A stretch of DNA of 64,000 nt from Pomphorhynchus laevis (GCA_012934845.2 WNNJ02000442.1:62001-126000), one strand, 5' to 3'; counted from the stretch's first letter, positions 23,928 through 57,000 are shown. The notes: generated by a model not told the origin, from the letters alone. Numbers and translations are program-made.

Positions 23928-24035
23928 AATGATTTTAAATAGTTGATAATGATCAATTATCGATAAAGAATTATTTGAGCAGGATTAGAGAAAAAAGGTA
24001 AACCTTTTATTGATTGCTATTAATTTTGAGTTTAC
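23928..24035 (-). repeat. PLE-E flanking repeat, copy 2
   Basis: It is similar to 21345-21475 and in the same orientation (AAATAGTTGATAATGATC, GATAAAGAATTATT, a GATTAGAGAAAA stretch). It sits exactly between PLE-E1 and its inverted partner PLE-E2. Confidence 0.6.
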
Positions 24036-24706
24036 AGTTTCTAATCGTTTACAACATCAATCACTTAATTTGATTCAATATTTGATTTATATACTAAGTA
24101 TTAATCATTTTTAAATGTTAAATAATTATTTACATAATAAATGTAATTATATTGAATTTCTTATTGGCTTTGAACACATTAAAAAGGTTTTGTTTTTGTA
24201 CAATATTTAAAGCAATAAATGGACATTTAAAATGTTAGAACCTATGAATGTGACTCAAACAGAATTAACAACAAATTTTTAAATTGATCTAATCAAGAAT
24301 TAAGTACTAATATAGTTAAAGTCTTAAATTTGGGTCCTTATAAATGTGAAATTGGGAATTAAATAATATCACTAAGATGGATGAAATTGTTATGTGGATT
24401 AGATATGTCGATGATACGTTTATTATTTTTGGTATCACAGTAAAACAATAAAACAATAAAACATCAAATACTTCAAATATTGTTTTGGATAATAGTAAAG
24501 TACCGAAACTACACGACATTTTGAAAAAGAAACCCAAGCATAATAATGATGGAGTTGTTTATAAAATTTCTTGTTTAGAATGGGATTAAATATATGTGGG
24601 TCAAACAAGCCAACCATTATAAACTAGATTAAAACAACACAAATACACTCTCAAAAAGGGCCTCAGTAGCGCTATTGTAGACCATAGTTTAAATTTAGAT
24701 CACAAT

Positions 24707-24913
24707 TAAACAGATGACCTACTTTTCCTGTCAATTTATATTCTGATTGAATGGATCGGCAAGACTAAGCAGCATAAACCGACTCTATGCTGTTTCGACT
24801 TTTGAGTTTCATCAGTAGGGGGCTGCTGTCCCCTACTGATGAAACTCAAAAGTCAAAAGAGCATAGAATCAGTTTATGCTGCTTAGTCTTCCCGATTCTT
24901 TCAACCAGATTAT
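24707..24913. mobile_element. 207-bp palindromic hammerhead-like insertion in PLE-E2
   Basis: The insertion is defined by comparison with uninterrupted PLE-E1. It is flanked by a seven-base direct repeat TCACAAT at 24700-24706 and 24914-24920. It consists mainly of two inverted arms of about 70 bases around a short centre (24818-24830). Each arm carries CTGATGA, a short stem and an A-rich GAAA-like box, followed by a hairpin with AGCATA/TATGCT arms. No ORF is present. It looks like a small non-autonomous element mobilised by other retroelement enzymes. Confidence 0.75.
24760..24822 (-). ncRNA. Hammerhead-like RNA, left arm of the palindrome
   Basis: On the minus strand CTGATGA (24809-24815) is followed by ACT/AGT stem II around CAAA, GAAA (24793-24796) and a seven-pair stem III (CAGCATA/TATGCTG). 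The closing pair of stem II is A-C, not G-C, and the base expected to pair with the last A of GAAA is C. It thus looks like a decayed hammerhead. The right arm (24836 onward, + strand) is worse, with AAAAG in place of GAAAC. Confidence 0.45.
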
Positions 24914-25236
24914 TCACAATATTGACTATAATAATACTGTTGTTTTAGCAAAAGAAATCAACTGTTTAATGGAAAAATTTTTGAAGCATATTACATTTAT
25001 AAAAACTCCAATATTATTATGCCGAATGATAAACCTGACGTAACTATAAATATTTTATAAAAATGTTGTAAACGATTCATTTGCTCAATTAATCTTTTCT
25101 ATTTTTAAATTTATATTATATTTTCCTGGTAATTTTAATTGTTTTTATTTTATAGATTTATCAAATTATTTATTTCGAATGGAAATATTATTTTTATTAT
25201 TTTTGTTTTTAAAGTATTTTGAATCGTCCTTTTTTA

Positions 25237-26010
25237 TTGCGATTTGGGCACACCGATGGCCCCTTCTTATGCAGTGATTTACATGCATCAATACGAAAAG
25301 TGTTAACTGGACTCAGCATACAACCACGAATATAATGCAGATACATTGATGATATATTCGCATCGTAACTTACTATTGATGTGCACAAATTCGTTTCGGC
25401 CTTCGAGAGTAGTTTTTCGTTAAAGTTTGAATTTAAATCAGGTCAGACAGCGACATTCTTCAATCTTTGTTTTTATCGCGATAGAAATGGTAACATTCAA
25501 AATAAAATGTATCGGAATAAAACGTTTGCCCCACATCATATTTAGGCACGCAGCTGCCACCCAAAGTCGCTTAAGATTAACACCTTGATCAATGAAGCTC
25601 GTCGAATAATTAAGCTGTGCAGTGATAACAACAACCGTTATCAGCATTTAATTAAGTATCAATCAATGTTGACACAGTGAGGCTACTCGAGGAGATGTGC
25701 AATAAAATCAAACGATAAATAGTTGGAGATACTGTCATAGATAATATTTACATAGGTTAAACCAACACACCAGTAATGAGCATAGACTACTGTCCAACTT
25801 CATACTTTTAATCGACAAGTAATGGATACAATAAATAGTGCGAAACAACACTACTCGAGTAAAATAAGAAGACCTCGCATATTTTTCAGAGTCAAAAATT
25901 TCCTAAAGTCTATGTTGGTAAAAAATTGATCTGAAATGTATAGACGATCCTGAGGAGAAGCATTCGAAACCGTGCAACGCAAAAAGATGCAAGTGTTATT
26001 CAGATATCTG
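25237..26010 (+). mobile_element. PLE-C fragment, RT palm to zinc-binding linker
   Basis: The plus strand encodes GTPMAPSYAVIYMHQYEK, a damaged YIDDIFAS box near 25348, and a long open stretch with SGQTATFFNLCFYRDRNGN, followed by the cysteine-rich KPCNAKRCKCYSDICLN that precedes the GIY-YIG domain in several PLEs. It is a different lineage from PLE-E. Stops and a frame change disrupt it. Its continuation is at 27046-27335, beyond a LINE insertion. Confidence 0.75.
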
Positions 26011-27045
26011 TTTAAACACAATAATAATACAATAATTTATTTAACGTGGCAAATGCGTGCAAAATGCACGCTTACATGACCACTAACAAACAAAAAAAGA
26101 ACATCAAAGGTCACAGGTAATTAGTTAATTGTTGAAAAAGAATTGGATTTGGCGTTTGAAGTACGGCATAGATGTTGATTGGCGGATATGAATAGGCAGT
26201 TGATTCCACAAGAGAGGAGCAGCCACAACGAAGGAGCGGAAGCCAAAAGAGGTAGAGTAGATTGGGATATGTAAAAGAAGGGAATTACGGGAACGCAGAG
26301 CACAATACACAGTACGAGAATTGTCGAGAAAAGGAAGGTTGAGAAATGAAGGGGTATGAGAAGTTATAAGGCGAAAAGCAATGATAAGAAGACGAATTTG
26401 AACACGACAATAAATGGTAGGCCAATCAAGAGAAACAAGATAGTGGGATGTATGATCAAAACGACGAAGACGGAGGAGAACTCGAACGGCAGCGTTGATG
26501 ATGCGTTGTAAAGGAAGAAGAGTGGATTTAGGTGAGTTGGAAAATAGACTAAGACAGTAATCAAGTCTTGAGAAAAGAAGAGAAGATATGAGAGTCATAC
26601 AAGAAGGGAAATCGATCAATCTACAAACTTGACGGAGATTGCGGAGTATCAAGGTAGATGAGCGTACTTTATCACTAACGAAAGGTTTAAGTGAAAGTCG
26701 GTTGTCGAAATGAAAGCCTAGGAAAACGAGATTATCAACGATAGGAAGAATTGTAGAATTTAATGATACGGAGGGAGGTTCGAAGCCGAAGCTTCGAGGT
26801 AGGATCCACATAATTTTAGATTTATCAGGATTCAGAGAAAGGCGAAGGGAAGAAAGATGGTTTGAAATTGAGACAAGACAGCTGGAAACAGAAACACTAA
26901 GATCATGAATACGATAAGCAGGTGCGTGAGCATAGATGAGAATGTCATCAGCATATTGCACAAGGATTGAGAGTACTACTTCAGGTAGGAAATACAAGTT
27001 AAGCGTCTCCGCCAATTGCAAAACACAGGATCGATCTACCTAGGA
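26011..27045 (-). mobile_element. CR1/L2-like LINE, 3' fragment inserted in PLE-C
   Basis: On the minus strand an RT C-terminal half is followed by about 100 bases of 3' untranslated DNA that end near 26011-26035 in ATT-type repeats, as CR1-group tails do. It is 5'-truncated just upstream of the YADD box. It separates the cysteine-rich linker of PLE-C from its GIY-YIG domain, so it is younger than that PLE. Exact target duplications were not resolved. Confidence 0.75.
26125..27021 (-). pseudogene. CR1/L2-like reverse transcriptase, C-terminal 298 codons
   Basis: The open frame has LVQYADDILIYAHAP, LSLNPDKSKIMWI, FLGFHFDNRLS, LLFSRLDYCLSLFSNSP and the closing APLLWNQLPIHIRQS with FKRQIQFFF. 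These match the RT thumb and C-terminal end of CR1/L2-group LINEs. The endonuclease and the early RT motifs are missing through 5' truncation. The Met at the start of the open frame is not a natural start. Lack of stops suggests a fairly recent insertion. Confidence 0.8.
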
Positions 27046-27335
27046 ACATGTCGATCACGTGCTACTCGAAACATATGTGAAGCAAACACCCATTTAAAAA
27101 TCCGCTAACAAGAAGGCGCCATCATATTAAGATTGGAATGAAAGCCGACGGCGCTGCATCACACACTATTGCATTTAGCAGTGATCACATGTTTAAATAT
27201 AAAATTATAGCTGTGCCTGATAATACCCAGAAGAGGAAACAGATTGAACAGCGGTGGATCGGACGACTGCACACAGATGAACAATCTGAGATGAATACTG
27301 ATCAGCACATTTATCGCAGAGCAGAATATGGGTGA
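27046..27335 (+). pseudogene. PLE-C GIY-YIG endonuclease, C-terminal part
   Basis: Open codons include RRRHHIKIGMKADGAA, FKYKIIAVPDNTQKRKQIEQ and WIGRLHTDEQSEMNTD. This pattern (Lys/Arg-rich helix with a Trp-Ile, then an Asn-containing end) is the C-terminal half of the PLE GIY-YIG nuclease. It resumes where the CR1 fragment ends and completes PLE-C. The N-terminal GIY...YIG strand is not visible. Confidence 0.65.
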
Positions 27336-27448
27336 GCAGTTGCCTCAAATTTCTACTAGTGTCAATATTGTCTATTTTTATTGCTATTTCTGTTTCATGT
27401 TACAACGTTTGTGTTATAATACCGATTTTATGTGCTTTTAGATAATTT

Positions 27449-27492
27449 TGAAGAAGCCCTTTGTGGGTGAAACGTAAATAATAATATATTTT
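27449..27492 (+). repeat. Hairpin-GAAAC motif at the 3' end of PLE-C
   Basis: TTTGAAGAAG, a CCC/GGG hairpin and TGAAACGT lie about 110 bases after the GIY-YIG stop. This is the same layout as the motifs in the dispersed palindromes and ties that motif to PLE ends. Confidence 0.55.
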
Positions 27493-27560
27493 CAATTCTT
27501 GTCTCTGCAAGCTGTTTGACCACTAACAACTAAGTTAGTGGTCAAATAGCGATGATGATA

Positions 27561-27945
27561 ATGACTGCTGGGTGGTTAGGAACGTCTCGGAGTAATACAT
27601 TAGACTTGTGGAGCTGATGATCGAAGTCCAGTTATATTTAGCAGCAAATATGGATTAAAAATCAATCGTTGACAGCTTTGGCTCCTGAACCACAGTTTCA
27701 AGCAATTTTTGGCAATAACTATATATATACAAAAGCAGTCGAAACGTAACCTAACCACTTCATCCGCCTGACAATGACTGCTGGGTGGTTAGGAACGTCT
27801 CGGAGTGATACATTAAACTGATGGAGCTGATGATCTAAGTCTAGTTATTTAGATGGATTAAAAATAAATCGTAGCCAGCTTTGGCTCCTGGACCACAGTT
27901 TCAAGCGATTTTTCGCAATAACTATATATATGGTAAATTATATAT
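27561..27945. repeat. Tandem repeat, 213-bp period, nearly two units
   Basis: Both units begin ATGACTGCTGGGTGGTTAGG (27561 and 27774) and share AGCTTTGGCTCCTG and AACTATATATA. The second is slightly shorter. Just before it, a palindrome (TTTGACCACTAAC/GTTAGTGGTCAAA) lies at 27514-27546. It could be a satellite remnant or a SINE dimer; no ORF is present. Confidence 0.7.
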
Positions 27946-30900
27946 GATAATGTTTACGTCATCTGGACGAATTAGAACTTCTATTTTTTTGTTACAGCAG
28001 ATTTCACGAGAAATTGAATAAAAATCAGCGTTATCATTAATATACACGAGTGATATCAATACGATGAGAACTAACATATACTATAGTAATAAAATCCACC
28101 TCTCATCATATCATAGGAATCTACAGCGATATACTTGTGAAAGCGTTTAATACCCTTAATACATATAGCAATTAAAACGACAAGAAACAATATAAATCTA
28201 AGATTTTAATTTTTCATATAATAATTTTTTTAAATAAGTAGGTACTTGTTTAATAAAAATTTAGTAATCATTTAAATTGTAGCAAATTCGGAACTCAACA
28301 TGATATAATTATTCCTTATTTATTAAAACAGTTTAAAAGCATCACCTGTGAACGCTGCCAGTTTTGTCTCCATCGATATTATCCTGATACGATTCTGTAT
28401 AAGAACGAAAGTCAAACTTAAAATAACCTATATGTCATGAATCAATCCTACGTTTGCTACTTCTAGCATCTAAGCACGTTGTTCTAAAATAGAAACAATG
28501 TCTCGGTATTATAACGACATAATCGATAACGCTGTCCACTAAGGGTATTTAATAAAAATACCCGAAGCAAAACGACATATTTCTGTATATCTGATATAAT
28601 AAAGTAAATTAATTGCGAAGAAAGCATTTAAAGAGATAACTTAAATCAGTAAAAACCGAAATCAATATTAAGCTATTGCTTTAAAAAGTACGGAACCATT
28701 TAAAATTTATGTCGACGGCATCATTTTGTTTGTTCTCATTTTGAAATAAGCAGCGTTGTAAACCATCACTACAAACTTCGGTGCAAATTCATAAAAATGA
28801 CGTTTCTAATAATGTTTAATGCTAAAAAGAAAACATATAATTACAATGTGCCATGCTCGATTAAAATAAAATATAAACTACTTTTCGTTTTTAGACAGAA
28901 ACGTATACCGGAAGTGAGTACAATATTTGTGGCTCTTTGTATATAGGATTTTTTTGCAAAATTATAATTGAAACTTATTTCCACATGGATCCAGTAGAAA
29001 CAATCAATATAGCGATATTAGTTGAATTAAAAGAAAAGATGTCTTAAGAACTAAAACTAGTGTATTTTCTAAAACGAATAGAATTTACATTTTCTAGTTT
29101 GGTCAATCAATGGAATTTAAAAGCGAAACTGAATATGCTCATCCCAAAAAAATCGCTGATTGTTCAATCCGCACCGATAAGTTCTTATTTAAAATATCGC
29201 ATATTTTGTACCATAAATATTAGCGATAGAGATTTTACACTGCGAAAAATAAGAAGTGGTAACTTTAAAAATGTAAAAAATGGTTGCTTTAAAAAGGAAA
29301 GTGAGCCCTATTTAATACAGTTTAATTTGATAAAGAGCTTTGATTTTATTTAAGAAATTGGACGAGCAATTATATTTTATTCGTTTGTTGAGTGTAAGAT
29401 AAACGATCTTTACAAGGAAACACGAAAGTATCTATTAGTGCGTGAACAGTATAGCCCAATATTGTTATCGAATTGAATGATCATACGTTTATACATGTAA
29501 TTGACTTTAAACTTTTAATATAAATACTGATGGAAATAAGGATACACTGTAGATGCAAAGTAAAAGTTAATTAAGTCAAGTTTATTACCACCAGGTGAAA
29601 ATTTTATTAAACCCTATTAAGATGTTTACTGTTTGTTGCCAATTGGTGTGGTTTTAATATTAAACATTTATGATTACGACTTCTCGAACTTGAAATTTTA
29701 AGAAATTTGTTATTAAAGGATCTCTGTATGATGAAACACTTAAAATAAGTCTTATACAACCGGTATACATAATGATGACCACCATTTACTGTAGGAAACA
29801 TCATGGCAATATTATTTAATCCTAAAGGGATGCTTGTGGGCTGCCTTAAAATTTACTAATTTGCACGATAGCGGCAGTGTTTATTCGTAGTTGAGCTATA
29901 GCATAATTAAAAGGTAAATCTTTACAAATATTTTGATATATAATCACTTAGATTTATATATTTGGTATGTTATCTAAACAAAATTTGATATTACCCACAA
30001 GTGAATCGGTTAATGTAATTATGGTAGAAGCAAAATTGTAGCCTTTTCAAAGTAAAATATTGCTATAATTTATGAATAAATTATGTGATAATTGTTTGTT
30101 CATATCGGACTTATGTAAAATACATACAAAGACTACTTAGTTTAGCCGATATATTATTAAAACGATTTGCTCTTTTTAGGTGTTGTTAAAATAGCATGTC
30201 GTTTAGACAATCAGCTAACTACAGGTTTAAGTAAATACAAGGTTAACTTCATATACATAATATTTATTCCGTTAAGGCTTTAATTTCATATTAGTCAAAG
30301 CTAATATAAAATAAGATATCTTTAGCTATAATTTACTATTAAAATAATTAATCTTTTAATAACTATATTTAATTAATAATTAAAATTAAATTTTAATTTA
30401 CTTATATTAAATATACCAAATTATGATATTTATATTGTAATCTATAAAGCATATTACTGATAAAAATTTAAACATTCGGGTTTCATACACTTCTAGCTAA
30501 ATTTACCGTGTTATATTTAGCACACTTCTTACTATATTAATTTATCATATTAAAAACTTGTGATTAAAGTCCATCTTCACGAGATAAAGAAGGTTCTGTC
30601 ATGTAACAATGTTATGTAACAATATAGTTGAAAATAGAATTGAATTTACCGTTGCATTATGCGTAGTCTTTATAATGTATACATAAGTATTAAATAGCAT
30701 ATTAACCCCTATATTTCATTTAAGCACGTTAATATTTAAAATATACATATATTGTATATAATATACATATATTATATATAATTTATGTAAAAATATTAAC
30801 AAATGCTAATATATAAAAGTTCTACATATAATGTAGACATACATAATAAACAAACTGGTGACGATCCCCAGCCGCCTGCCATAGGAATATGAGTTTAACT

Positions 30901-31392
30901 GAAATTTAATCTAGTGTCTTTTGAAAGAATGTTTAGTCAAAGCACTGACAAAATATTAATGAGAGAAAGTCTGCGATGACAATCAGGAAGTCGATAACGT
31001 TTTCTCTACGTTTTATCAGGTCTTGATAAAATTTTTCTATGAGTAACATTTGTCAAAACAAATGAAAAAGGGATAAATAAATATCCCGACATAGCAAAAA
31101 CTTTTATTTAGAAATTATCAAGTTTTATGGATGGTAAAGGCGTTGCCTATAATTTTGTAATACAAATTTATAAAGGTCTAAATATTCTCTCTTCTTATCA
31201 TTTGATGAGCTTCAGCTCAATACTGTAACGATGCGTCCATGTTAAAAATAAATCGATATTAGAATATCATCTGATTTTTTATGCATGACTTGTAAAACTT
31301 TGCCATCTTAATTACAATAGGAACATTAGTATAAAAATATTTGGTCAGCAACCTTTTCATATTCTCCAGTATACACTTATAGTTTCATATAG
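27946..31392. other. AT-rich region upstream of Rab3, about 3.4 kb
   Basis: No coding region or element could be supported. It should contain the Rab3 promoter and 5' untranslated sequence, but I can point to no specific site. An ORF at 29060-29353 has no recognisable motif. Confidence 0.5.
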
Positions 31393-52963
<21,571 letters not shown>

Positions 52964-54235
52964 TATTTCAAAAATACTTTCCATAAATTGATAATCGATG
53001 TGAATTCAATATATGTTTAACAAAGATGTGCTTTGTGAAATTATCAAAATTATCCTTTAAAAGACTAAACGTCAAATTATTTCAAAATAAGCAACCATTT
53101 ATATCTTTCTTGAATGTCTATTTATTTTCAATTTTGAAATGAGCACAAAATTATTTATCTGTAAAGCTCTTGCAATTTGAGTGTAAATTTTACATATACA
53201 GGGTAAAACTGTTTAGATTTAATTAAAATAAAACAATACTTTTAAAATTATATTATGTTTGATTTTTATAAAACTGGATGTACAACAGAAAATAGAAACA
53301 ATTTATTCAAAATTAAATACGAAAGAATCTAAACACTATAAATTTGATATTTTCTTCGTTAGTGAGCTTTGAAGTTCCGTTATTAATTGCGCAGTTCGAA
53401 AAGGTTTTAGTCTTTGCGGTGTAAATCGGTTAGTTTACCGCTAATTATCTTTATTTAAAAACACTGGTCAGTGGCTTATTCTGGATATGGTTAACAGCTA
53501 AATACCTGCTTCACTTCTTCGTTCTAATCTAATATTTTCTAATGTTGTTGACTATGTCCATTGAGTCACCCTTTGCACCTACATTATGTACATGATGAAC
53601 GATGCATTCTAATAAGTATATCCGTTCTTAAGTTTTGCAGATATTTTTATTCAGAACTTTGTATTTCAGGCCAATTGGCATGATATTAACGTTTGTTGAT
53701 GGTGACATGTCTGCACATGTTTTGCAACGTACATCCCACTCAATTGAACCGTTTGTTTCTATCTATTTTGCAGCTTTTGAAAGAAACTGTATCTCTTTAT
53801 AATCTTATTTTTATTTCTTGATGGTCGGTAACAAATTTTAACATTCCTGCTTTTGATTCCGGTTGTTTATTTTGACGCTTTCATCGCAGATTCAATGGTT
53901 TTTTCAAGTTTAATGAATGACAGACTACATTCCGTAAATACAGGTTCCATTCTGTAGATAATCTGATTGACTGGTCTACTGTTTGTTCAGTAATTAAAGC
54001 GCAATTCTATTTTATCACTTAACTATGTTGGAATACATCACTGAGAACAGCTGTGAATTCCCTTATTTGAGTGGTTCGAAATCATTTTACATTGTATATT
54101 ACATAATCTTTTTTATTGCGAACCATCCCCGAGAATACAAAAAGAACTTTATTTATTTGATATTTCGACTGTACTTAGCGGTCATTTTTAATCTAAAAAC
54201 AGAAGAAAATATTACACAAAAGAAAATGCAATTAA
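52964..54235. other. Rab3 3' flank, mostly unassigned
   Basis: The Rab3 3' untranslated region lies at its start. Minus-strand codons near 53640-53770 (SIEWDVRCKTCADMSP) hint at an old coding relic, but I recognise no family. Confidence 0.4.
53227..53232 (+). terminator. Candidate polyadenylation signal of Rab3
   Basis: AATAAA lies 264 bases after the stop. In such AT-rich DNA this hexamer is common by chance. Confidence 0.3.
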
Positions 54236-54239
54236 AAAT

Positions 54240-56332
54240 AATGTAAATAAGTTATAGCCCCATCGGCAATAGCTGATTTCATTTTGGCAACCTTATCACG
54301 ATGTTTAGCAAGTTTATAGTTTACATCTTTTTCTACGTATTGTGGAGGGAATTTTAAGGACCAGTTAGATTTATTCCCTTCCATTGTAGGAAAGATGGAA
54401 ATGTACAATGATTCCAAAACGAGCCTTCGTCCTAGCTGTTTTTCTTTATGTAGAATATATGTGCTTTCGAAATCAATGTTATGGCGGTCTCAATAACATG
54501 ATTGAATATTGCTGAAGATGTATCACTTTTCTTCAGGTTGTACTTATGTTGGTACGTTCTCTTTTTTAAACCTTGTTTAGTTTGTCCAACATAGGTCTTC
54601 TCACAATCTGAACACGGAATGGTATAAATTACACATTGTGATGCTGCAACTGGTTTCCTTTTGAAAATGCCACTAAGTCTCGCACCAGTTTTGTAGTACA
54701 CTTTTATACTATTCTTAAAATTTGAAGTTAACTTCGACAATATCACTTTTCTTCAGGTTGTACTTATGTTGGGACGTTCTCTTTTTTAAACCTTGTTTAG
54801 TTTGTCCAACATAGGTCTTCTCACAATCTGAACACGGAATGGTATAAATTACACATTGTGATGCTGCAACTGGTTTCCTTTTGAAAATGCCACTAAGTCT
54901 CGCACCAGTTTTGTAGTACACTTTTATACTATTCTTAAAATTTGAAGTTAACTTCGACAATCGTCTCTTTAAAGTATTATTGATGAACGTTGATTTAACG
55001 TTTTTCATATCTAGCTGTGCGGTCGATGTTCTAGACAACTGGCTTGCCCTTATCTCAATTGTAAAAGACCGTTTTATCGCCCATTCCGGATATTGGCATT
55101 CCCTTAATATGCGATTTATTCTCCTATACTCTCTGTGTCTGTATTCTCTGTTACTGCATACCGTCAGGGCTCTTCTGAACAAAGAGCTGGCCGCTGAAAT
55201 TTTGTATCTTTCCGGGATATATGTGGTCCAAGGAGTAAGCGTATGTGCGATATTCGGTTTTCTAAAAACGTCTGTTAAGATGATGTTATTACGTCTTAAC
55301 ACTTTAACATATAGGAAATTTATTACATTTTCCATGTCTTCACAATTAACTTTCCACTGAATTGCCTTGTCATGTTTGTTAAGTATTTCCTCTAGACCTA
55401 TTATTTTTGGGTCTGTATCAAACACGGCGAAAACATTGTCGACATACATATACTAATAGAGAACCCATAGCCACACCATCGATTTGTGTGTAAATATTGT
55501 TATTGAAATAGAAAGCAGATTTGCATGTACACCATTCTATCAAATTAACCCAATCTTTACGTTGTAGTTTCGGCTCATTACACTTGTCACTAAGTAATTG
55601 TGCTGCAAGATTAATAGCCTCTTGTAATGGGATATTTGTAAATAACAAGACTACGTCAGCTGTAGCAAATCAGCATCCGGTTGGGTTAAGAGTTCTTACT
55701 TTGCTTGCAAACTCTTGTCAATTTTTTATAAAGGAATGGCTCACTGGTTTATTCTGTAAAATGAGTTTATTAATGTATTTCGCCAGCTTGTGGTTAAAAC
55801 ATTTATATGATGCAATTACTGGTCTCGTTTCCAACTTCAATTTATGTATCTTAGGTAGAAGATACAGGAATCCAAGCGAAACGTTATCTGATTTTAACGT
55901 CTTGTATGTGGCTTCATCTAAGTTGCCTTGAGATTTTAATCGTAGTAATAGTTTGTTAAATGCTGATTCGTTTTTTGTTGTTGTCGGATCGTTTGTTATT
56001 TTCTCAAATTTATCGCCGCTTAATAGCTTTTCCCCATAGTTTATATAGTCTTCAGTGTCAAGAGCGATCAAAGCTTTACCTTTATCATACCGACAAATTG
56101 TTAATTCATCGTCGTTTTTATGAGTTTTGAGGGCATTCATTTGTTCGTTACTAAGGTTCGGTTTACATTTGGAACTAGTGTTGCGAGCCAAGAGATCAAA
56201 TGATGCTATATCACAAAAAGATTCGAGTGGTAAATTTGACGCTAAAATTTCACTGTCACATCGTATGTCCATAACGTTAGGTTTATTACTTAGTACAGAA
56301 TTTGGTCCCATTGATACAAAGGACATAGACAA
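54240..56332 (-). mobile_element. PLE-G1, Penelope-like element, the best preserved here
   Basis: On the minus strand, 55718-56332 encodes the N-terminal RT part (ICRYDKGKALIALDTEDYIN; FLYLLPKIHKLKLETRPVIA). Next come FTNIPLQEAINLAAQLL and QIDGVAMGS (55418-55648), a YVDN-type palm box and connection (54715-55449), and the GIY-YIG nuclease (VIYTIPCSDCEKTYVGQTKQ) with its tail (RRLVLESLYISIFP) down to 54240. The palm box has Asn for the second Asp (MYVDNVF). A few frame changes and a 220-bp duplication disable it. An inverted partner starts at 56360. Confidence 0.88.
54521..54960 (-). repeat. 220-bp tandem duplication of the GIY-YIG region in PLE-G1
   Basis: Units 54521-54740 and 54741-54960 are nearly identical (one difference noted: T at 54553, G at 54773). 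Because 220 is not a multiple of three, the second unit is read in another frame. The near identity makes it recent. Confidence 0.92.
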
Positions 56333-56359
56333 TACTAATAAGATTACTATCTTCGGATG

Positions 56360-56735
56360 ATATCAAATATATGAACAATTATATAAGTAAGAAGATAGCA
56401 GCTCATAAGTTAAAGATACTGGAAAGACATGAGCACAAGTTAATGAAGTTAGGACTATTTAAGTCTAACAATTATTCTAAAATATCCGTAATAAATTGGT
56501 CAACTAAACCATTAACCATGCATCAACAGCAGATACTTAGTATGGGACCAAATTTTGTACTAATTAATAAACCTAAGCTTATGGACATACGATGTGACAG
56601 TGAAATTTTAGCGTCAAATTTACCACTCGAATCTTTTTGTGATATAGCATCATTTGATCTCTTGGCTCGCAACACTAGTTCCAAATGTAAACCGAACCTT
56701 AGTAACGAACAAATGAATGCCCTCAAAACTCTTAT
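56360..56735 (+). mobile_element. PLE-G2, inverted 5' fragment of PLE-G
   Basis: The open frame from 56371 encodes NNYISKKIAAHKLKILERHE and then the segment MDIRCDSEILASNLPLESFC to NALKT. 56580-56733 appears identical to the reverse complement of 56127-56276. The two copies meet head to head near 56345. The first about 70 residues extend the PLE-G N-terminus beyond what PLE-G1 retains. Confidence 0.85.
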
Positions 56736-57000
56736 TCCTCTACGGCTTTTATACCTTCATCAAACGAAATAAAAGTATACAGTGGCTCAACATCCAGGGC
56801 TGTCATGACTTTGAAATTTACCGCGCTATTTAATGGTTCTATTTGCTTAAAAATAATGGAATCAGATAGGTACGAATCTCAATATTGTAATGCTGGTAAT
56901 ATAAGGCTATGTACATATTTAGATAGCCTTTTTGGTGATGTTCCAATATTCGAAACAATTTGTCTTCCCGGACATGGACAACTTATTTATGTCTTCGGCA
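56736..57000 (-). mobile_element. PLE-C-type RT fragment
   Basis: Minus-strand codons include IVSNIGTSPKRLSKYVHSLI, DSYLSDSIIFKQIEPL and ALDVEPLYTFISFDEGIKAV. These are the N-terminal RT motifs of the lineage represented by PLE-C at 25.2 kb. The fragment abuts PLE-G2. Confidence 0.7.

Larger units (their letters stand above)
24040..25236 (+). mobile_element. PLE-E2, inverted and internally deleted partner of PLE-E1
   Basis: This plus-strand copy matches PLE-E1 from the N-terminal region (24040-24335), then jumps near 24336 straight to the sequence just before the YVDDT box, so most of the RT is missing. The GIY-YIG region at 24435-24700 is nearly identical to the reverse complement of 21950-22217. 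The end (24921-25236) matches the PLE-E1 tail and 3' untranslated region. It is interrupted by a 207-bp insertion at 24707-24913. Confidence 0.85.

Noticed and set aside
27609-27640. CTGATGATCGAAG in the 213-bp repeat as a hammerhead
   Set aside because: There is no room for stem II between CTGATGA and GAA, and the second unit reads CTAAG, so the core is not kept.
29060-29353. 97-codon ORF upstream of Rab3
   Set aside because: Lys/Ile/Asn-rich, with no recognisable domain, in AT-rich DNA where chance ORFs of this size are expected.
53640-53770. Decayed transposase or zinc-finger gene on the minus strand
   Set aside because: A short Cys-containing stretch only; no catalytic motif or family match could be named.
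54025-54246. 73-codon ORF on the + strand next to PLE-G1
   Set aside because: Hydrophobic AT-rich composition and overlap with the PLE-G1 tail on the other strand; likely chance.
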